Source: UBA6019 sp036570145
GTDB taxonomy: Bacteria > Chloroflexota > Dormibacteria > Dormibacterales > Dormibacteraceae
Direction: 5' to 3'
Assembly: GCA_036570145.1 (NCBI GenBank)
Contig: DATCPJ010000283.1
Location: 1 to 16,683, forward strand
DNA: 16,683 nt
A program made the position numbers and the translations under genes. A model generated the notes under the pieces. The model made no database searches. It was not told the origin of the DNA and saw only the letters and a list, made by a program, of their open reading frames with translations. How positions within the stretch are numbered: the stretch's first letter is position 1; each line of letters begins with the position of its first letter. This document shows positions 1 to 6,720 of this stretch, one piece after another.

Positions 1-417
1 GGTGGCTACGCGCCGCCGCCCCCGCCTCCCGGCGGCTACGTCCCGCCGCCCCCGATCGGCCAGGCGCCGCCTGGGGCCTACCAGCCGCCGCCCCCCGGCT
101 ACGGCATGCCCGGGGTGGCCTCGGGTCCGCCCACCGACCAGGTGGCCATCTGGTCGCTCGTAATCGCAATCCTGGGCCTGGTCGGCTGCTGCTGCTTCGG
201 TGTCGGCGGGGTCATCGGCGGTCCGATCGCGTTTTTCATGGGCGGCTCCGCGCTGAACCGGATCCGGGCCTCGAACGGCACCGTCGGAGGCGAGACGTTG
301 GCACTGATCGGGCGCTGGGGCGGCCTCGCGGTGGGCATCCTCGGCCTCATCATCCTGGCCGGCTACATCATCTTTGCGGTCTGGGGCTCGACCTCGACAC
401 CCACGACAGCGCCCTAG
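1..417 (+). CDS. Pro/Gly-rich DUF4190-like membrane protein (5' partial)
   Basis: The frame is open from base 1 to the TAG at 415-417, so the start lies outside the window. About 139 codons are visible. The first ~38 are low-complexity Pro/Gly/Tyr (GGYAPPPP, GAYQPPPPGYG), a common cytoplasmic-side linker in this family. Two hydrophobic segments follow, roughly VAIWSLVIAILGLVGCCCF and GGLAVGILGLIILAGYIIFAV. Between them lies a loop with GGSALNRIRASNGTVGGETLALIGRWGG, written here as separate motifs GGSALNRIRAS and GGETLALIGRWGG, which is typical of DUF4190 proteins. This family has no established biochemical function. It often fuses to or accompanies secreted or signalling domains, and any such domain would lie upstream of this window. 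An internal ATG at 106 gives a shorter frame but would discard the linker, so I treat the gene as running off the left edge. Confidence 0.8.
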   Translation, partial: GGYAPPPPPPGGYVPPPPIGQAPPGAYQPPPPGYGMPGVASGPPTDQVAIWSLVIAILGLVGCCCFGVGGVIGGPIAFFMGGSALNRIRASNGTVGGETLALIGRWGGLAVGILGLIILAGYIIFAVWGSTSTPTTAP

Positions 418-421
418 CGCG

Positions 422-476
422 GGCTGGGGGAGCGGCGCCCCGGGACCGGCCCGAGGCGCCGCGGCCGCCCCCAGCC
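422..476 (+). terminator. Long GC-rich hairpin after the DUF4190-like gene
   Basis: Nested inverted repeats start 4 bp after the stop codon. A 9-bp outer stem pairs 422-430 with 468-476 (GGCTGGGGG/CCCCCAGCC). A 7-bp inner stem pairs 433-439 with 455-461 (CGGCGCC/GGCGCCG). A further 4-bp pairing is possible inside the loop (441-444 with 450-453). There is no T-tract, so a classical intrinsic terminator is not proven. A U-less terminator or a 3'-end stabilising structure fits the position. Confidence 0.55.
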
Positions 477-574
477 GGTACACTTCACGATCGCTCAGCC
501 GTCCCGGTGGACGGCGAGCCCCAGTGACCGTGCGCCCCCTCGAGGCGTTATGACAGGGTGTTCAACTTCAAATC

Positions 575-580
575 TAGAAT
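575..580 (+). promoter_or_regulatory. Candidate -10 box of a leaderless promoter for the LCP gene
   Basis: TAGAAT (5 of 6 matches to TATAAT) ends 9 nt before the ATG at 590. A weak -35-like ATGACA at 550-555 lies 19 bp upstream. No Shine-Dalgarno sequence lies before the ATG, so transcription starting at or next to the start codon is plausible. This is an inference from spacing only. Confidence 0.4.
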
Positions 581-589
581 GAGCCGCGC

Positions 590-2053
590 ATGGCCCGGCT
601 GAAAGCCAGGCGTTCCCGCTATCGATTCACTCACAGGCTGGCCGGCACCGCGCCCGCGGCGATCCTCGTCGTGCTCCTCCTGCTGACGATCGGCGGAACG
701 ACCTACCTCGCGTCGCGCGTCCTCGCTTTCGTAAACCACGTGACCGGCGGTGGGGTGTCGATCGCCACCATCACGCAAGCCGCCGGGATCACCGAGCCGC
801 CGCTCGGCAGCATCGCCTACCGGCTCAAGCACAAAGAGGCCGTACCGATCAACATCCTGGTGCTCGGCTATGGCGGGCAGGAGAACGACGCCCCCTACCT
901 GACCGACAGCCTGATGGCCATTCGGCTGGACCCGGCCACGGGGCGGATTGCGATGATCTCGATCCCCCGCGATCTCTACGTCAGCATCCCTGCCTGGGCG
1001 GCCGCGTCCCATATCAGCGACCACGAGAAGATCAACGCCGCTTTCGAGTACGGGACGGATGAGAGCCAGGCTGTCCAGAACAGCCTGAAAAAGCCGGACT
1101 ACCGAGGGCGTGACGGTGGCGGCCACCTCGCCGAGGACACCGTCGCCAACGTCACCGGGCTGCACTTCGACCGCTACGCGGCGGTGGACTTCAAGGCATT
1201 CCGGCAGATGGTCGACGCCCTCGGCGGTGTCGACGTCTGTCTCGACGGCCCCCTCGACGACTATTCCTACCCCGACTACCACAGCGGTTACGTGAGGGGC
1301 GGCATCCACTTTCCGGCCGGCTGCCAGCACATCAACGGGGAGCAGGCATTGCGGCTTTCCCGCAGCCGGGACGCGGTTCAACCGGCGCAGGCCTCGGACT
1401 TCGGCCGCGCCCGCCGGCAGCAGCAGGTGATCGCCGCGATCAAGAAGCAAGCTCTCAGCGCCGACGGGCTCAGCAAGGGGCTGCCCCTGATGGCCGCGCT
1501 GAACGACAACTTCCGGACCGACCTGACGGTCGACGACATCGCCGCCATCTACAACTGGAGCAAGGGCATCGACGAGAACTCGATCCTCCACTACGCGCTC
1601 ACCAACACCAACCTGCTCACGACGGGCGGCTGCGGGGCCGCCAGCGCCGGTTACATCCTCTGCCCGGACGACCCCAGCTTCCAGATGATCCACGACTGGG
1701 TAGGCCAGACCTTCCCGGCGCCTCTCGTCATCGGCGGTCACGCCCCGGTCCAGGTCGCCTGGGGCGGCTATCCCTCCGACGTGGCGGACGGCGTCACCGA
1801 CCTGCTCAAGCCCTATGGCTTCCAGGTCGCCAACCCCATCCACCCCAAGGCCACCCAGACCACGGTGATCTACGACTTCTCGGGCGGCGCCTACCCGGAC
1901 ACCTCGCAGTTCCTCGCCCAGTTCTTCAAGGCGACGGTCGTCACGCCCACCACCGCAACCCCGGCTCCCAGCTACATCCCCGCGAACCAGGGCTTCGTCG
2001 TCTACCTGGGTCACGACTACGGAATCCGCTGGTTCAACCTTGCCCACGGCTGA
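590..2053 (+). CDS. LytR-CpsA-Psr (LCP) family cell-wall polymer ligase
   Basis: A 487-residue protein with a basic N-terminus, one membrane anchor at about residues 21-43 (APAAILVVLLLLTIGG), then an extracellular LCP domain. Family signatures are present: INILVLGYGG, the DxxM-type segment LTDSLMAIRLDP, SIPRDLYVSIP, KINAAFEYG, FRQMVDALGGVDVCLD and the late FGRARRQQQVI with its arginines. LCP enzymes transfer undecaprenyl-linked glycopolymers to peptidoglycan or protein. The last ~110 residues (from about GGHAPVQVAWGGYPSD, including GVTDLLKPYGFQVANP) look like a LytR_C domain, as in many actinobacterial LCP proteins. ATG 590 is chosen because it puts the anchor in the expected place and a -10-like box precedes it. 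The 3' end overlaps the next gene by 14 bp, implying co-transcription with the mutase genes. That is an unusual partnership with no obvious biochemical link. Confidence 0.93.
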   Translation: MARLKARRSRYRFTHRLAGTAPAAILVVLLLLTIGGTTYLASRVLAFVNHVTGGGVSIATITQAAGITEPPLGSIAYRLKHKEAVPINILVLGYGGQENDAPYLTDSLMAIRLDPATGRIAMISIPRDLYVSIPAWAAASHISDHEKINAAFEYGTDESQAVQNSLKKPDYRGRDGGGHLAEDTVANVTGLHFDRYAAVDFKAFRQMVDALGGVDVCLDGPLDDYSYPDYHSGYVRGGIHFPAGCQHINGEQALRLSRSRDAVQPAQASDFGRARRQQQVIAAIKKQALSADGLSKGLPLMAALNDNFRTDLTVDDIAAIYNWSKGIDENSILHYALTNTNLLTTGGCGAASAGYILCPDDPSFQMIHDWVGQTFPAPLVIGGHAPVQVAWGGYPSDVADGVTDLLKPYGFQVANPIHPKATQTTVIYDFSGGAYPDTSQFLAQFFKATVVTPTTATPAPSYIPANQGFVVYLGHDYGIRWFNLAHG

Positions 2054-3011
2054 CGCTTCCAACCTCGACCGCGTCCTGGCCGAATTCCGGGACGGCAAGG
2101 TGCGTGGGCTGGCCCGCGCGATAACCCTCGTCGAGCGCCGCGATCCGCAGACCCGAGATCTATTCGAGGCACTGGGGCCGTCCGCCAACACGCCCCTGGT
2201 GATCGGCCTGACCGGCTCGCCGGGAACTGGCAAGTCGACGCTGGCGGACGCGATGGTCAGTTTCAGCCGCGGTGAGGGCCTCTCGGTGGCCGTGCTCGCC
2301 GTCGACCCCAACTCGCCCTACACCGGCGGAGCCGTCTTCGGCGACCGGATCCGCATGCAGCGCCATGCCCTGGATCCGGGCGTCTACATCCGGAGCATGG
2401 GAGCCCGCGGCCACCTCGGCGGCCTCTCCGTCGCCAGCCGGGAGGCAGTGCGGCTGCTGGCCGCCTACAGCTTCGACCTCATCATCCTTGAGACGGTCGG
2501 CGTCGGCCAATCCGAGCTCGAGGTCGCCGGGATCGCGGACACCACCCTTGTGGTTCTCGCGCCGGGCCTCGGGGACGGCGTCCAGATGATCAAGGCGGGG
2601 ATCATGGAGATCGCCGACGTCTACGTCGTCAACAAGGCCGACCTGCCCGGCTACGAGCGGACGGTCCAGGAGATCCGCTCGATGCTGAACATGGGGCCGA
2701 AGCTGGCCTGGAAGCCGCCCATCGTCCCCACCATCGCGTCGCGCGGCGATGGGATCGCCGAGCTGAAGAAGGCTGTCGAGCGACACCAGGCGTACCTCGC
2801 CTCGAGTGGAGAAGGAGAGAAGCGTCGCCGCCGCCGGCTCGAAGAGGAGGCCGCCGACCTGGTTGCCGAGTGGTCGCGCGTCGCTGCGCGTAGGCTTCTC
2901 CGCAGCGATCCGAAGCTGCGCCGGACGCTCGACCGCGAGCAGGCTCCATACGGCGCGGCCGAAGCTATCCTCAAGGAACAGGGCGCCAAGCTGGTGCCCG
3001 GAGCGAGTTGA
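2040..3011 (+). CDS. meaB: MeaB/ArgK-type GTPase, chaperone of the B12-dependent mutase
   Basis: A 323-residue G3E-family P-loop GTPase. The Walker A is GSPGTGKS (residues 59-66), the switch region ETVGVGQSE starts at residue 151, and the guanine-specificity motif NKAD is at 198-201. The segment VDPNSPYTGGAVFGDRIRM is a MeaB hallmark. The C-terminal ~70 residues form the charged helical dimerisation arm expected of the family. MeaB gates adenosylcobalamin loading into acyl-CoA mutases and protects them from inactivation, and its position directly before the mutase large-subunit gene supports that role. The start is a TTG at 2040 overlapping the LCP gene by 14 bp. No good Shine-Dalgarno is seen, so translational coupling is likely. 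The frame has no earlier plausible start, and the full G-domain follows. Confidence 0.95.
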   Translation: MPTADASNLDRVLAEFRDGKVRGLARAITLVERRDPQTRDLFEALGPSANTPLVIGLTGSPGTGKSTLADAMVSFSRGEGLSVAVLAVDPNSPYTGGAVFGDRIRMQRHALDPGVYIRSMGARGHLGGLSVASREAVRLLAAYSFDLIILETVGVGQSELEVAGIADTTLVVLAPGLGDGVQMIKAGIMEIADVYVVNKADLPGYERTVQEIRSMLNMGPKLAWKPPIVPTIASRGDGIAELKKAVERHQAYLASSGEGEKRRRRRLEEEAADLVAEWSRVAARRLLRSDPKLRRTLDREQAPYGAAEAILKEQGAKLVPGAS

Positions 3012-3018
3012 GCCAGAA

Positions 3019-4665
3019 ATGAAGGTCAGGTACAAGCCGGGAGCGAGATCGACCTGGGAAGAAGGTTTCGCAGCCGGCGAAAAACGCGACGACGGCATCG
3101 AGACGTCGACCATCTCGGGCGTCCCGGTCAAGCCCCTCTATACCGCGGATGACCGGCAGGACGTCGAGGAGGAGTTCCCGGGCGAGTTTCCCTACACCCG
3201 CGGCGTCCACCCGACCGGCTATCGCGGCCGGCTCTGGACGATGCGCCAGTTCAGCGGCTTCTCGACCGCGGAGGAGACCAACCGCCGCTACCACTACCTG
3301 CTGAAGAACGGCCAGACCGGCCTCTCGGTGGCGTTCGACATGCCGACGCTGATGGGCCAGGACTCCGATGCGGTCACGTCGCGGGGCGAGGTCGGCCACT
3401 GCGGGGTGGCGATCGATTCGCTGGCCGACATGGAGACGCTGTTCGAGGGGATCCCGGTCGGCGAGATCACGACCTCGATGACAATCAACTCCCCGGCCGC
3501 CATCCTGCTGGCGATGTACCTGGCCGTCGCCGAGAAGCAGGGCGTCCCTTTCAGCGCGGTCGGCGGCACACTCCAGAACGACATCCTGAAGGAGTACATC
3601 GCCCAGAAGGAGTACATCTTCCCGCCCGAGCCCTCGATGCGGCTGGTCGTCGACTCGATCGAGTACTGCGCCGCCGAGGCGCCTCGCTGGAACACCGTCT
3701 CGATCTCCGGCTACCACATCCGGGAGGCCGGCTCGACCGCCGCCCAGGAGCTGGCCTTCACGCTCGCCGACGGCTTCGCCTACGTCGACGCCTGCCTCGA
3801 GCGGGGGATGAAGATCGACGATTTCGCACCCCGGCTGAGCTTCTTCTTCGACGCCCACATCGACTTCTTCGAGGAGATCGCCAAGTTCCGGGCCGCGCGC
3901 CGGATCTGGGCGCGCCACATGCGCGAGCGTTACGGAGCCCAGGACCCGCGCTCCTGGAAGCTGCGCTTCCACACCCAGACGGCGGGCGTCTCGCTCACCG
4001 CGCAGCAGCCCGAGCTGAACATCGCCCGCACCGCGCTGGAGGCCCTCTCCGCCGTGCTCGGCGGGACGAACTCCCTCCACACCAACGCGATGGACGAGGT
4101 GCTCGCGCTGCCCACCGACAAGACGGCCCGGATCGCGCTCCGCACCCAGCAGCTGATCGCTTACGAGACGGGCGCAGCGAGCACGATCGACCCGCTCGGT
4201 GGCAGCTATTTCGTCGAGGCGCTGACGAAGGAGATGGAGGACCAGGCGGAGGCCTACTTCAAGAAGATCGACGCCATCGGCGGCGTCATCCCCGCGATCG
4301 AGCGCGGCTTCTTCCAGAAGGAGATCGCCGACGCCGCCTACCGCTACCAGTCGGAGCTGGAGTCGAAGCAGCGGATCATGATCGGCGTCAACGGGTTCGA
4401 GGTCGAGGACGAGGACGAGCTGGAGATCCTTCGCATCGACAGGAGCAAGGAGCAGGGCCAGGTCGACCGGGTCCGGGAGGTGCGTGCCAAGCGCGATTCG
4501 GCGAAGTGGTCGAAGTCCATGACGCAGCTCGGCAAGGCGGCGCGATCGAACGACAACCTGATGCCCTACATCCTCGATGCGGTCCGCGAGTACGCCACCG
4601 AGGGCGAGATCATGGGCAAGCTGGTCGAGGCCTGGGGCCTCTACACCGAAGAGGCGGTGATTTGA
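3019..4665 (+). CDS. B12-dependent acyl-CoA mutase large subunit, isobutyryl-CoA mutase type
   Basis: A 548-residue catalytic subunit of the methylmalonyl-CoA mutase superfamily without its own B12 domain, as in split enzymes. ATG 3019 is used: it lies 7 bp after the meaB stop and gives the usual N-terminus. The longer open frame back to 2806 only shadows meaB. Motifs are FPYTRGVHPTGYRGRLWTMR (TIM-barrel entry), GLSVAFDMPTLMG, SMTIN, TLQNDILKEYIAQKEYI, SISGYHIREAG and SLHTNAMDEVLALPT. Aligned by eye to Propionibacterium mutase with a constant offset of 11, catalytic Gln197 and His244 are kept as Gln186 and His233. The substrate-specificity pair Tyr89/Arg207 is replaced by Phe78/Gln196. Phe/Gln is the known isobutyryl-CoA mutase pair. 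Ala105 sits where 2-hydroxyisobutyryl-CoA mutase has Asp, arguing against that enzyme. The predicted reaction is isobutyryl-CoA to n-butyryl-CoA by a radical 1,2-shift. Automatic annotation would probably say methylmalonyl-CoA mutase. Confidence 0.93.
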   Translation: MKVRYKPGARSTWEEGFAAGEKRDDGIETSTISGVPVKPLYTADDRQDVEEEFPGEFPYTRGVHPTGYRGRLWTMRQFSGFSTAEETNRRYHYLLKNGQTGLSVAFDMPTLMGQDSDAVTSRGEVGHCGVAIDSLADMETLFEGIPVGEITTSMTINSPAAILLAMYLAVAEKQGVPFSAVGGTLQNDILKEYIAQKEYIFPPEPSMRLVVDSIEYCAAEAPRWNTVSISGYHIREAGSTAAQELAFTLADGFAYVDACLERGMKIDDFAPRLSFFFDAHIDFFEEIAKFRAARRIWARHMRERYGAQDPRSWKLRFHTQTAGVSLTAQQPELNIARTALEALSAVLGGTNSLHTNAMDEVLALPTDKTARIALRTQQLIAYETGAASTIDPLGGSYFVEALTKEMEDQAEAYFKKIDAIGGVIPAIERGFFQKEIADAAYRYQSELESKQRIMIGVNGFEVEDEDELEILRIDRSKEQGQVDRVREVRAKRDSAKWSKSMTQLGKAARSNDNLMPYILDAVREYATEGEIMGKLVEAWGLYTEEAVI

Positions 4666-4864
4666 TCACCCACCGCAGCGGCCCGTCGCCCATCTCATCG
4701 GCTCAGGACGCCGACGCCCGCGTCGGCGTGTGCGCTTCTCGCTCTCGCAGCCGCGGCTGCGTTCGCTGCGATGCTCCGTGCCTCCTTGGCCTCGACGCCC
4801 TGACCGGCGCCTTGCGGCGCCTGCCACGATCTGGGGGACGGGCCGCCACGGTGGGCGATCTCTG
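4666..4864 (+). other. Palindrome-rich gap between the mutase subunit genes
   Basis: No convincing gene lies in these 199 bp. The frame of the small subunit stays open back to an ATG at 4730, but the extra 45 residues are Arg/Pro-rich and unlike any B12-domain N-terminus. Three palindromes are visible: a 9-bp stem with a 4-nt loop (4708-4716/4721-4729, ACGCCGACG/CGTCGGCGT), a 14-bp palindrome GCAGCCGCGGCTGC (4748-4761), and GGCGCC repeated around TTGC (4806-4811/4816-4821). I see no cobalamin-riboswitch B12 box. It could be an mRNA processing or stabilising element, or a decayed REP-like repeat. Confidence 0.5.
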
Positions 4865-5272
4865 ATGCCGCTTCGCATCGTCATGGCCAAAGTCGGCCTG
4901 GACGGGCACGACCGCGGCGTCAAAGTGGTCGCCCGCGCGCTCCGTGATGCCGGCTTCGAGGTCATCTACACGGGGTTGCGGCAAACGCCCGAGATGGTGG
5001 TCGACGCCGCGATCCAGGAGGACGCCCAGGTCATCGGCCTCTCGCTCCACAGCGGCGCGCACATGACGCTGATCCCGGCCGTTGTCGACGAGCTCAAGAA
5101 GAAGGGCGCCGAGGACATCATGGTCTTCGGCGGCGGGATCATCCCGGAAGAGGACATCACCGAGCTGAAGCGGCTCGGCGTGGCGGAGATCTTTCCGCCG
5201 GGATCGCCGCTCCAGGAGATCGTCGACTTCCTGCGCGAGAAGTTCCCCGAGGAAGCGGCCGCGCCCGCCTAG
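4865..5272 (+). CDS. B12-binding small subunit of the acyl-CoA mutase
   Basis: A 135-residue protein that is entirely a cobalamin-binding Rossmann-like domain. The base-off/His-on signature DGHDRG is at residues 13-18, with His15 the lower axial ligand to cobalt. GLSLHSGAHMTLIP (about 58-71) and VFGGGIIPEEDI (about 87-98) are the other B12-binding loops. Length and the SGAH loop match the stand-alone small subunits of isobutyryl-CoA mutase, whereas fused methylmalonyl-CoA mutases carry SLAGGH there. It should pair with the product of 3019-4665 to form the holoenzyme, with MeaB as chaperone. ATG 4865 gives the normal N-terminus (MPLRIVMAKVGLDG). An in-frame ATG at 4730 is rejected because the extension is low-complexity. 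The 199-bp separation from the large-subunit gene is long for an operon partner. Confidence 0.93.
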   Translation: MPLRIVMAKVGLDGHDRGVKVVARALRDAGFEVIYTGLRQTPEMVVDAAIQEDAQVIGLSLHSGAHMTLIPAVVDELKKKGAEDIMVFGGGIIPEEDITELKRLGVAEIFPPGSPLQEIVDFLREKFPEEAAAPA

Positions 5273-5281
5273 GACACTGAG

Positions 5282-5758
5282 TTGGTGGCGTTCTTCAGCC
5301 GCCGGGCGGTCTGGGTGCCGGCGCTCGCCGCGTGGCTCGTCTTCGGCCTCGGGCTCGGTGTCTGGGTAGCCAACTTCACGCTCGACCGCTACGGCGGCAT
5401 CGTCGCCGACCGGGCCGTCCACGTGACGGGGACCTCGGCGCCGGCCGACATGCCCTCGGACTTCCCGATCTACCCCGGCGGCCAGGTCGTGCAGGGGTTC
5501 ACGACGGCGGTTTCCGGCTCGGAGGGAGTGATGATCGAGACGGCCGACCCGGAGGCCACCGTGTTCGCCTACTACAACTCCGTCCTGAAGCGGTCTCCGT
5601 GGCGGGTCAACTTCAGCGTCTCCTTTCCGCTGCGGGAGATCAGCTGCCTGCACCTGGCCAACCCGGAGCTCTCCTGTTCGCTGGTCGTCGAACCCTCCGG
5701 GGACGGGACGACGCTGGTCACCTTCACCTGGATCCCGATCACGGCGAGACGACGCTGA
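5282..5758 (+). CDS. Membrane-anchored or secreted protein of unknown function
   Basis: A 158-residue protein with one N-terminal hydrophobic segment (WVPALAAWLVFGLGLGVWVA) followed by an extracytoplasmic domain. The domain begins with MPSDFPIYPGGQVVQGF and has the segment DPEATVFAYYNSVLKRSPW. Short secreted proteins with a D-F-P-x-Y-P-G motif followed by a helix of the type A/V-x-x-Y-Y are common in high-GC Gram-positive-like genomes but have no assigned function as far as I know. The start is TTG 5282 or GTG 5285. AGGA at 5271-5274 overlaps the preceding stop and suits either. It is 9 bp after the small mutase subunit, so it is probably the last gene of that transcript. Its last 20 bp overlap, tail to tail, the toast-rack gene on the other strand. 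Confidence 0.75.
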   Translation: MVAFFSRRAVWVPALAAWLVFGLGLGVWVANFTLDRYGGIVADRAVHVTGTSAPADMPSDFPIYPGGQVVQGFTTAVSGSEGVMIETADPEATVFAYYNSVLKRSPWRVNFSVSFPLREISCLHLANPELSCSLVVEPSGDGTTLVTFTWIPITARRR

Positions 5759-6638
5759 CGTTGCTCGCGCCACCGGAGACGCTGATCGCGTAGCGGTCGG
5801 TCGCGGCGTCATAGCCCGGCGTCTGGGCGCTGGAGTCGCCGAAGCCCGCCAGGCGGCGGTTGTCGAGCCTCACCGAGTTGGCGCCGCCGCTCGCGTCGAC
5901 GCGGATGGCCACGCCGGCAGGCCGGTGGATGGTCACCGATGACGCGCCACCGCTGACGTCGACCGCGACGGTGCCGCTTGGAGGCCCGAGGGTGAGCGTG
6001 ATGTTGTTGGCCCCGCCGCTCAGGTTGACGTCCTTGACCGGAACGCCGCCCAGCGCGAGGGTGACGTGGCTGGCTCCGCCGGCGACGTCGATCGACCAGG
6101 GCAGGCTGCTGTCGAGGGCGACGTCCACCCGGCGCCGGCCGGGCGGGCCGAAGAAGAGCCCGAAGCCCTGGTTGTCGGCAATCATCAGGGTGCCCGAGGA
6201 GCGCTCGAAGGACACCTCCGGTTTCCGGTTGCCGTACTCGATGTGGGATTTGAAGAGAGTGTCGCCCAGCGATTCGCCGTGGATCGTCACGTCGGCGGCC
6301 CCGAAGCTCAGGTCGAGAGCCGCGGCGGTCAGCCCGGAGACGGGTTCGCTGCTGTCGAGGACCTGCCCGCCGGTCGGAATCGGTGGTGCCAGCGCGACGT
6401 AAGCGATCGCTCCCACCGCCGTGAGCAGGATCAGCGTCAACCCGATCGCGGACGCCACGCGCCGCGAGGCGATGCCGCGGAGGACCAGCTCCGCGCCCAG
6501 CAGCACCAGCACCACCGGCCAGAGGTCGAGCAGCCGGTAGAGCGAGTCCCACTGGAGGAGGCTCAGGTTCGCAGCCAGCGCGACAGCACCGACCAGGATC
6601 AGCAGCCCGGGCAGGACCAGGCCGCGGTGGCGGCCCAT
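5739..6638 (-). CDS. Toast-rack (LiaF-like) membrane protein with DUF5668-type TM region
   Basis: A 299-residue protein. Three hydrophobic segments occupy about residues 6-25, 39-53 and 62-84, the LiaI/LiaF-like arrangement. The rest is an extracytoplasmic beta-rich region. A short motif of the form [D/N/S]-x-[S/A]-G-G-A-[S/N]-x-V/I recurs with GGA at residues 187, 208, 230, 251 and 289, and a weaker version occurs near 112 (SFGAADVTIHG). The ~21-residue spacing fits one turn of a right-handed beta-helix, the fold of toast-rack/DUF4097-like adhesin domains. LiaF-type proteins sense or dampen envelope-stress signalling, but no LiaRS two-component system is in this window, so the role here is inferred. 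ATG 6638 starts just before the first TM. It lies 82 bp downstream of the small DUF5668 gene on the same strand, probably in one transcript. Confidence 0.82.
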   Translation of the reverse strand: MGRHRGLVLPGLLILVGAVALAANLSLLQWDSLYRLLDLWPVVLVLLGAELVLRGIASRRVASAIGLTLILLTAVGAIAYVALAPPIPTGGQVLDSSEPVSGLTAAALDLSFGAADVTIHGESLGDTLFKSHIEYGNRKPEVSFERSSGTLMIADNQGFGLFFGPPGRRRVDVALDSSLPWSIDVAGGASHVTLALGGVPVKDVNLSGGANNITLTLGPPSGTVAVDVSGGASSVTIHRPAGVAIRVDASGGANSVRLDNRRLAGFGDSSAQTPGYDAATDRYAISVSGGASNVSVVSP

Positions 6639-6654
6639 CAGCGGCCGGGGCCGG

Positions 6655-6720
6655 TCCTGAAGAGGGGCGACATCCCTCCTGCCGGCCGTGCTCGGCCAAG
6701 CCTGCGCGCGGCTGCCCCCC
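6655..6720 (-). repeat. Third copy (single, minus strand) of the 67-bp GC-rich repeat
   Basis: Read on the minus strand, this begins GGGGGGCAGCCGCGCGCAGG directly after the TGA stop of the 6721-6939 gene. It aligns with the tandem copies at 9933-10066 over its whole length, with one or two single-base gaps. The shared order is G-run, GCGCAGGCT, the CCGAGCA/CGGCC stem and a GAGGG...CCCTC stem. The stem GGCCG-AGCA-CGGCC is paired here with different bases than in copy 1 (GCCGA-GCA-TCGGC), hinting that the RNA fold rather than the sequence is kept. Confidence 0.6.

Noticed and set aside
579..602. Seven-codon frame overlapping the LCP start (leader peptide)
   Set aside because: It is too short, has no ribosome site, and coincides with the -10-like box.
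548..2311. 587-codon open frame on the minus strand opposite the LCP and meaB genes
   Set aside because: It is an antisense shadow in GC-rich DNA. Its translation is Val/Gly/Arg-rich low complexity with no family motif, while the plus strand encodes two recognisable proteins.
2806..3018. N-terminal extension of the mutase large subunit back to ATG 2806
   Set aside because: It lies wholly within meaB in another frame, is Arg/Ser-rich, and the family N-terminus starts at ATG 3019.
4730..4864. N-terminal extension of the B12 subunit
   Set aside because: The 45 residues are Arg/Pro-rich and unlike any family member, and the gap's palindromes suggest non-coding DNA.
4666..4864. Cobalamin riboswitch in the gap before the B12 subunit gene
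   Set aside because: I find no B12-box consensus, and the visible palindromes do not resemble the riboswitch core. A covariance-model search would settle it.
4703..5812. Minus-strand frame across the small mutase subunit and the DFPIYPG protein
   Set aside because: The Arg/Asp/Gly-rich translation has no domain, and the plus strand carries a clear B12-binding domain.
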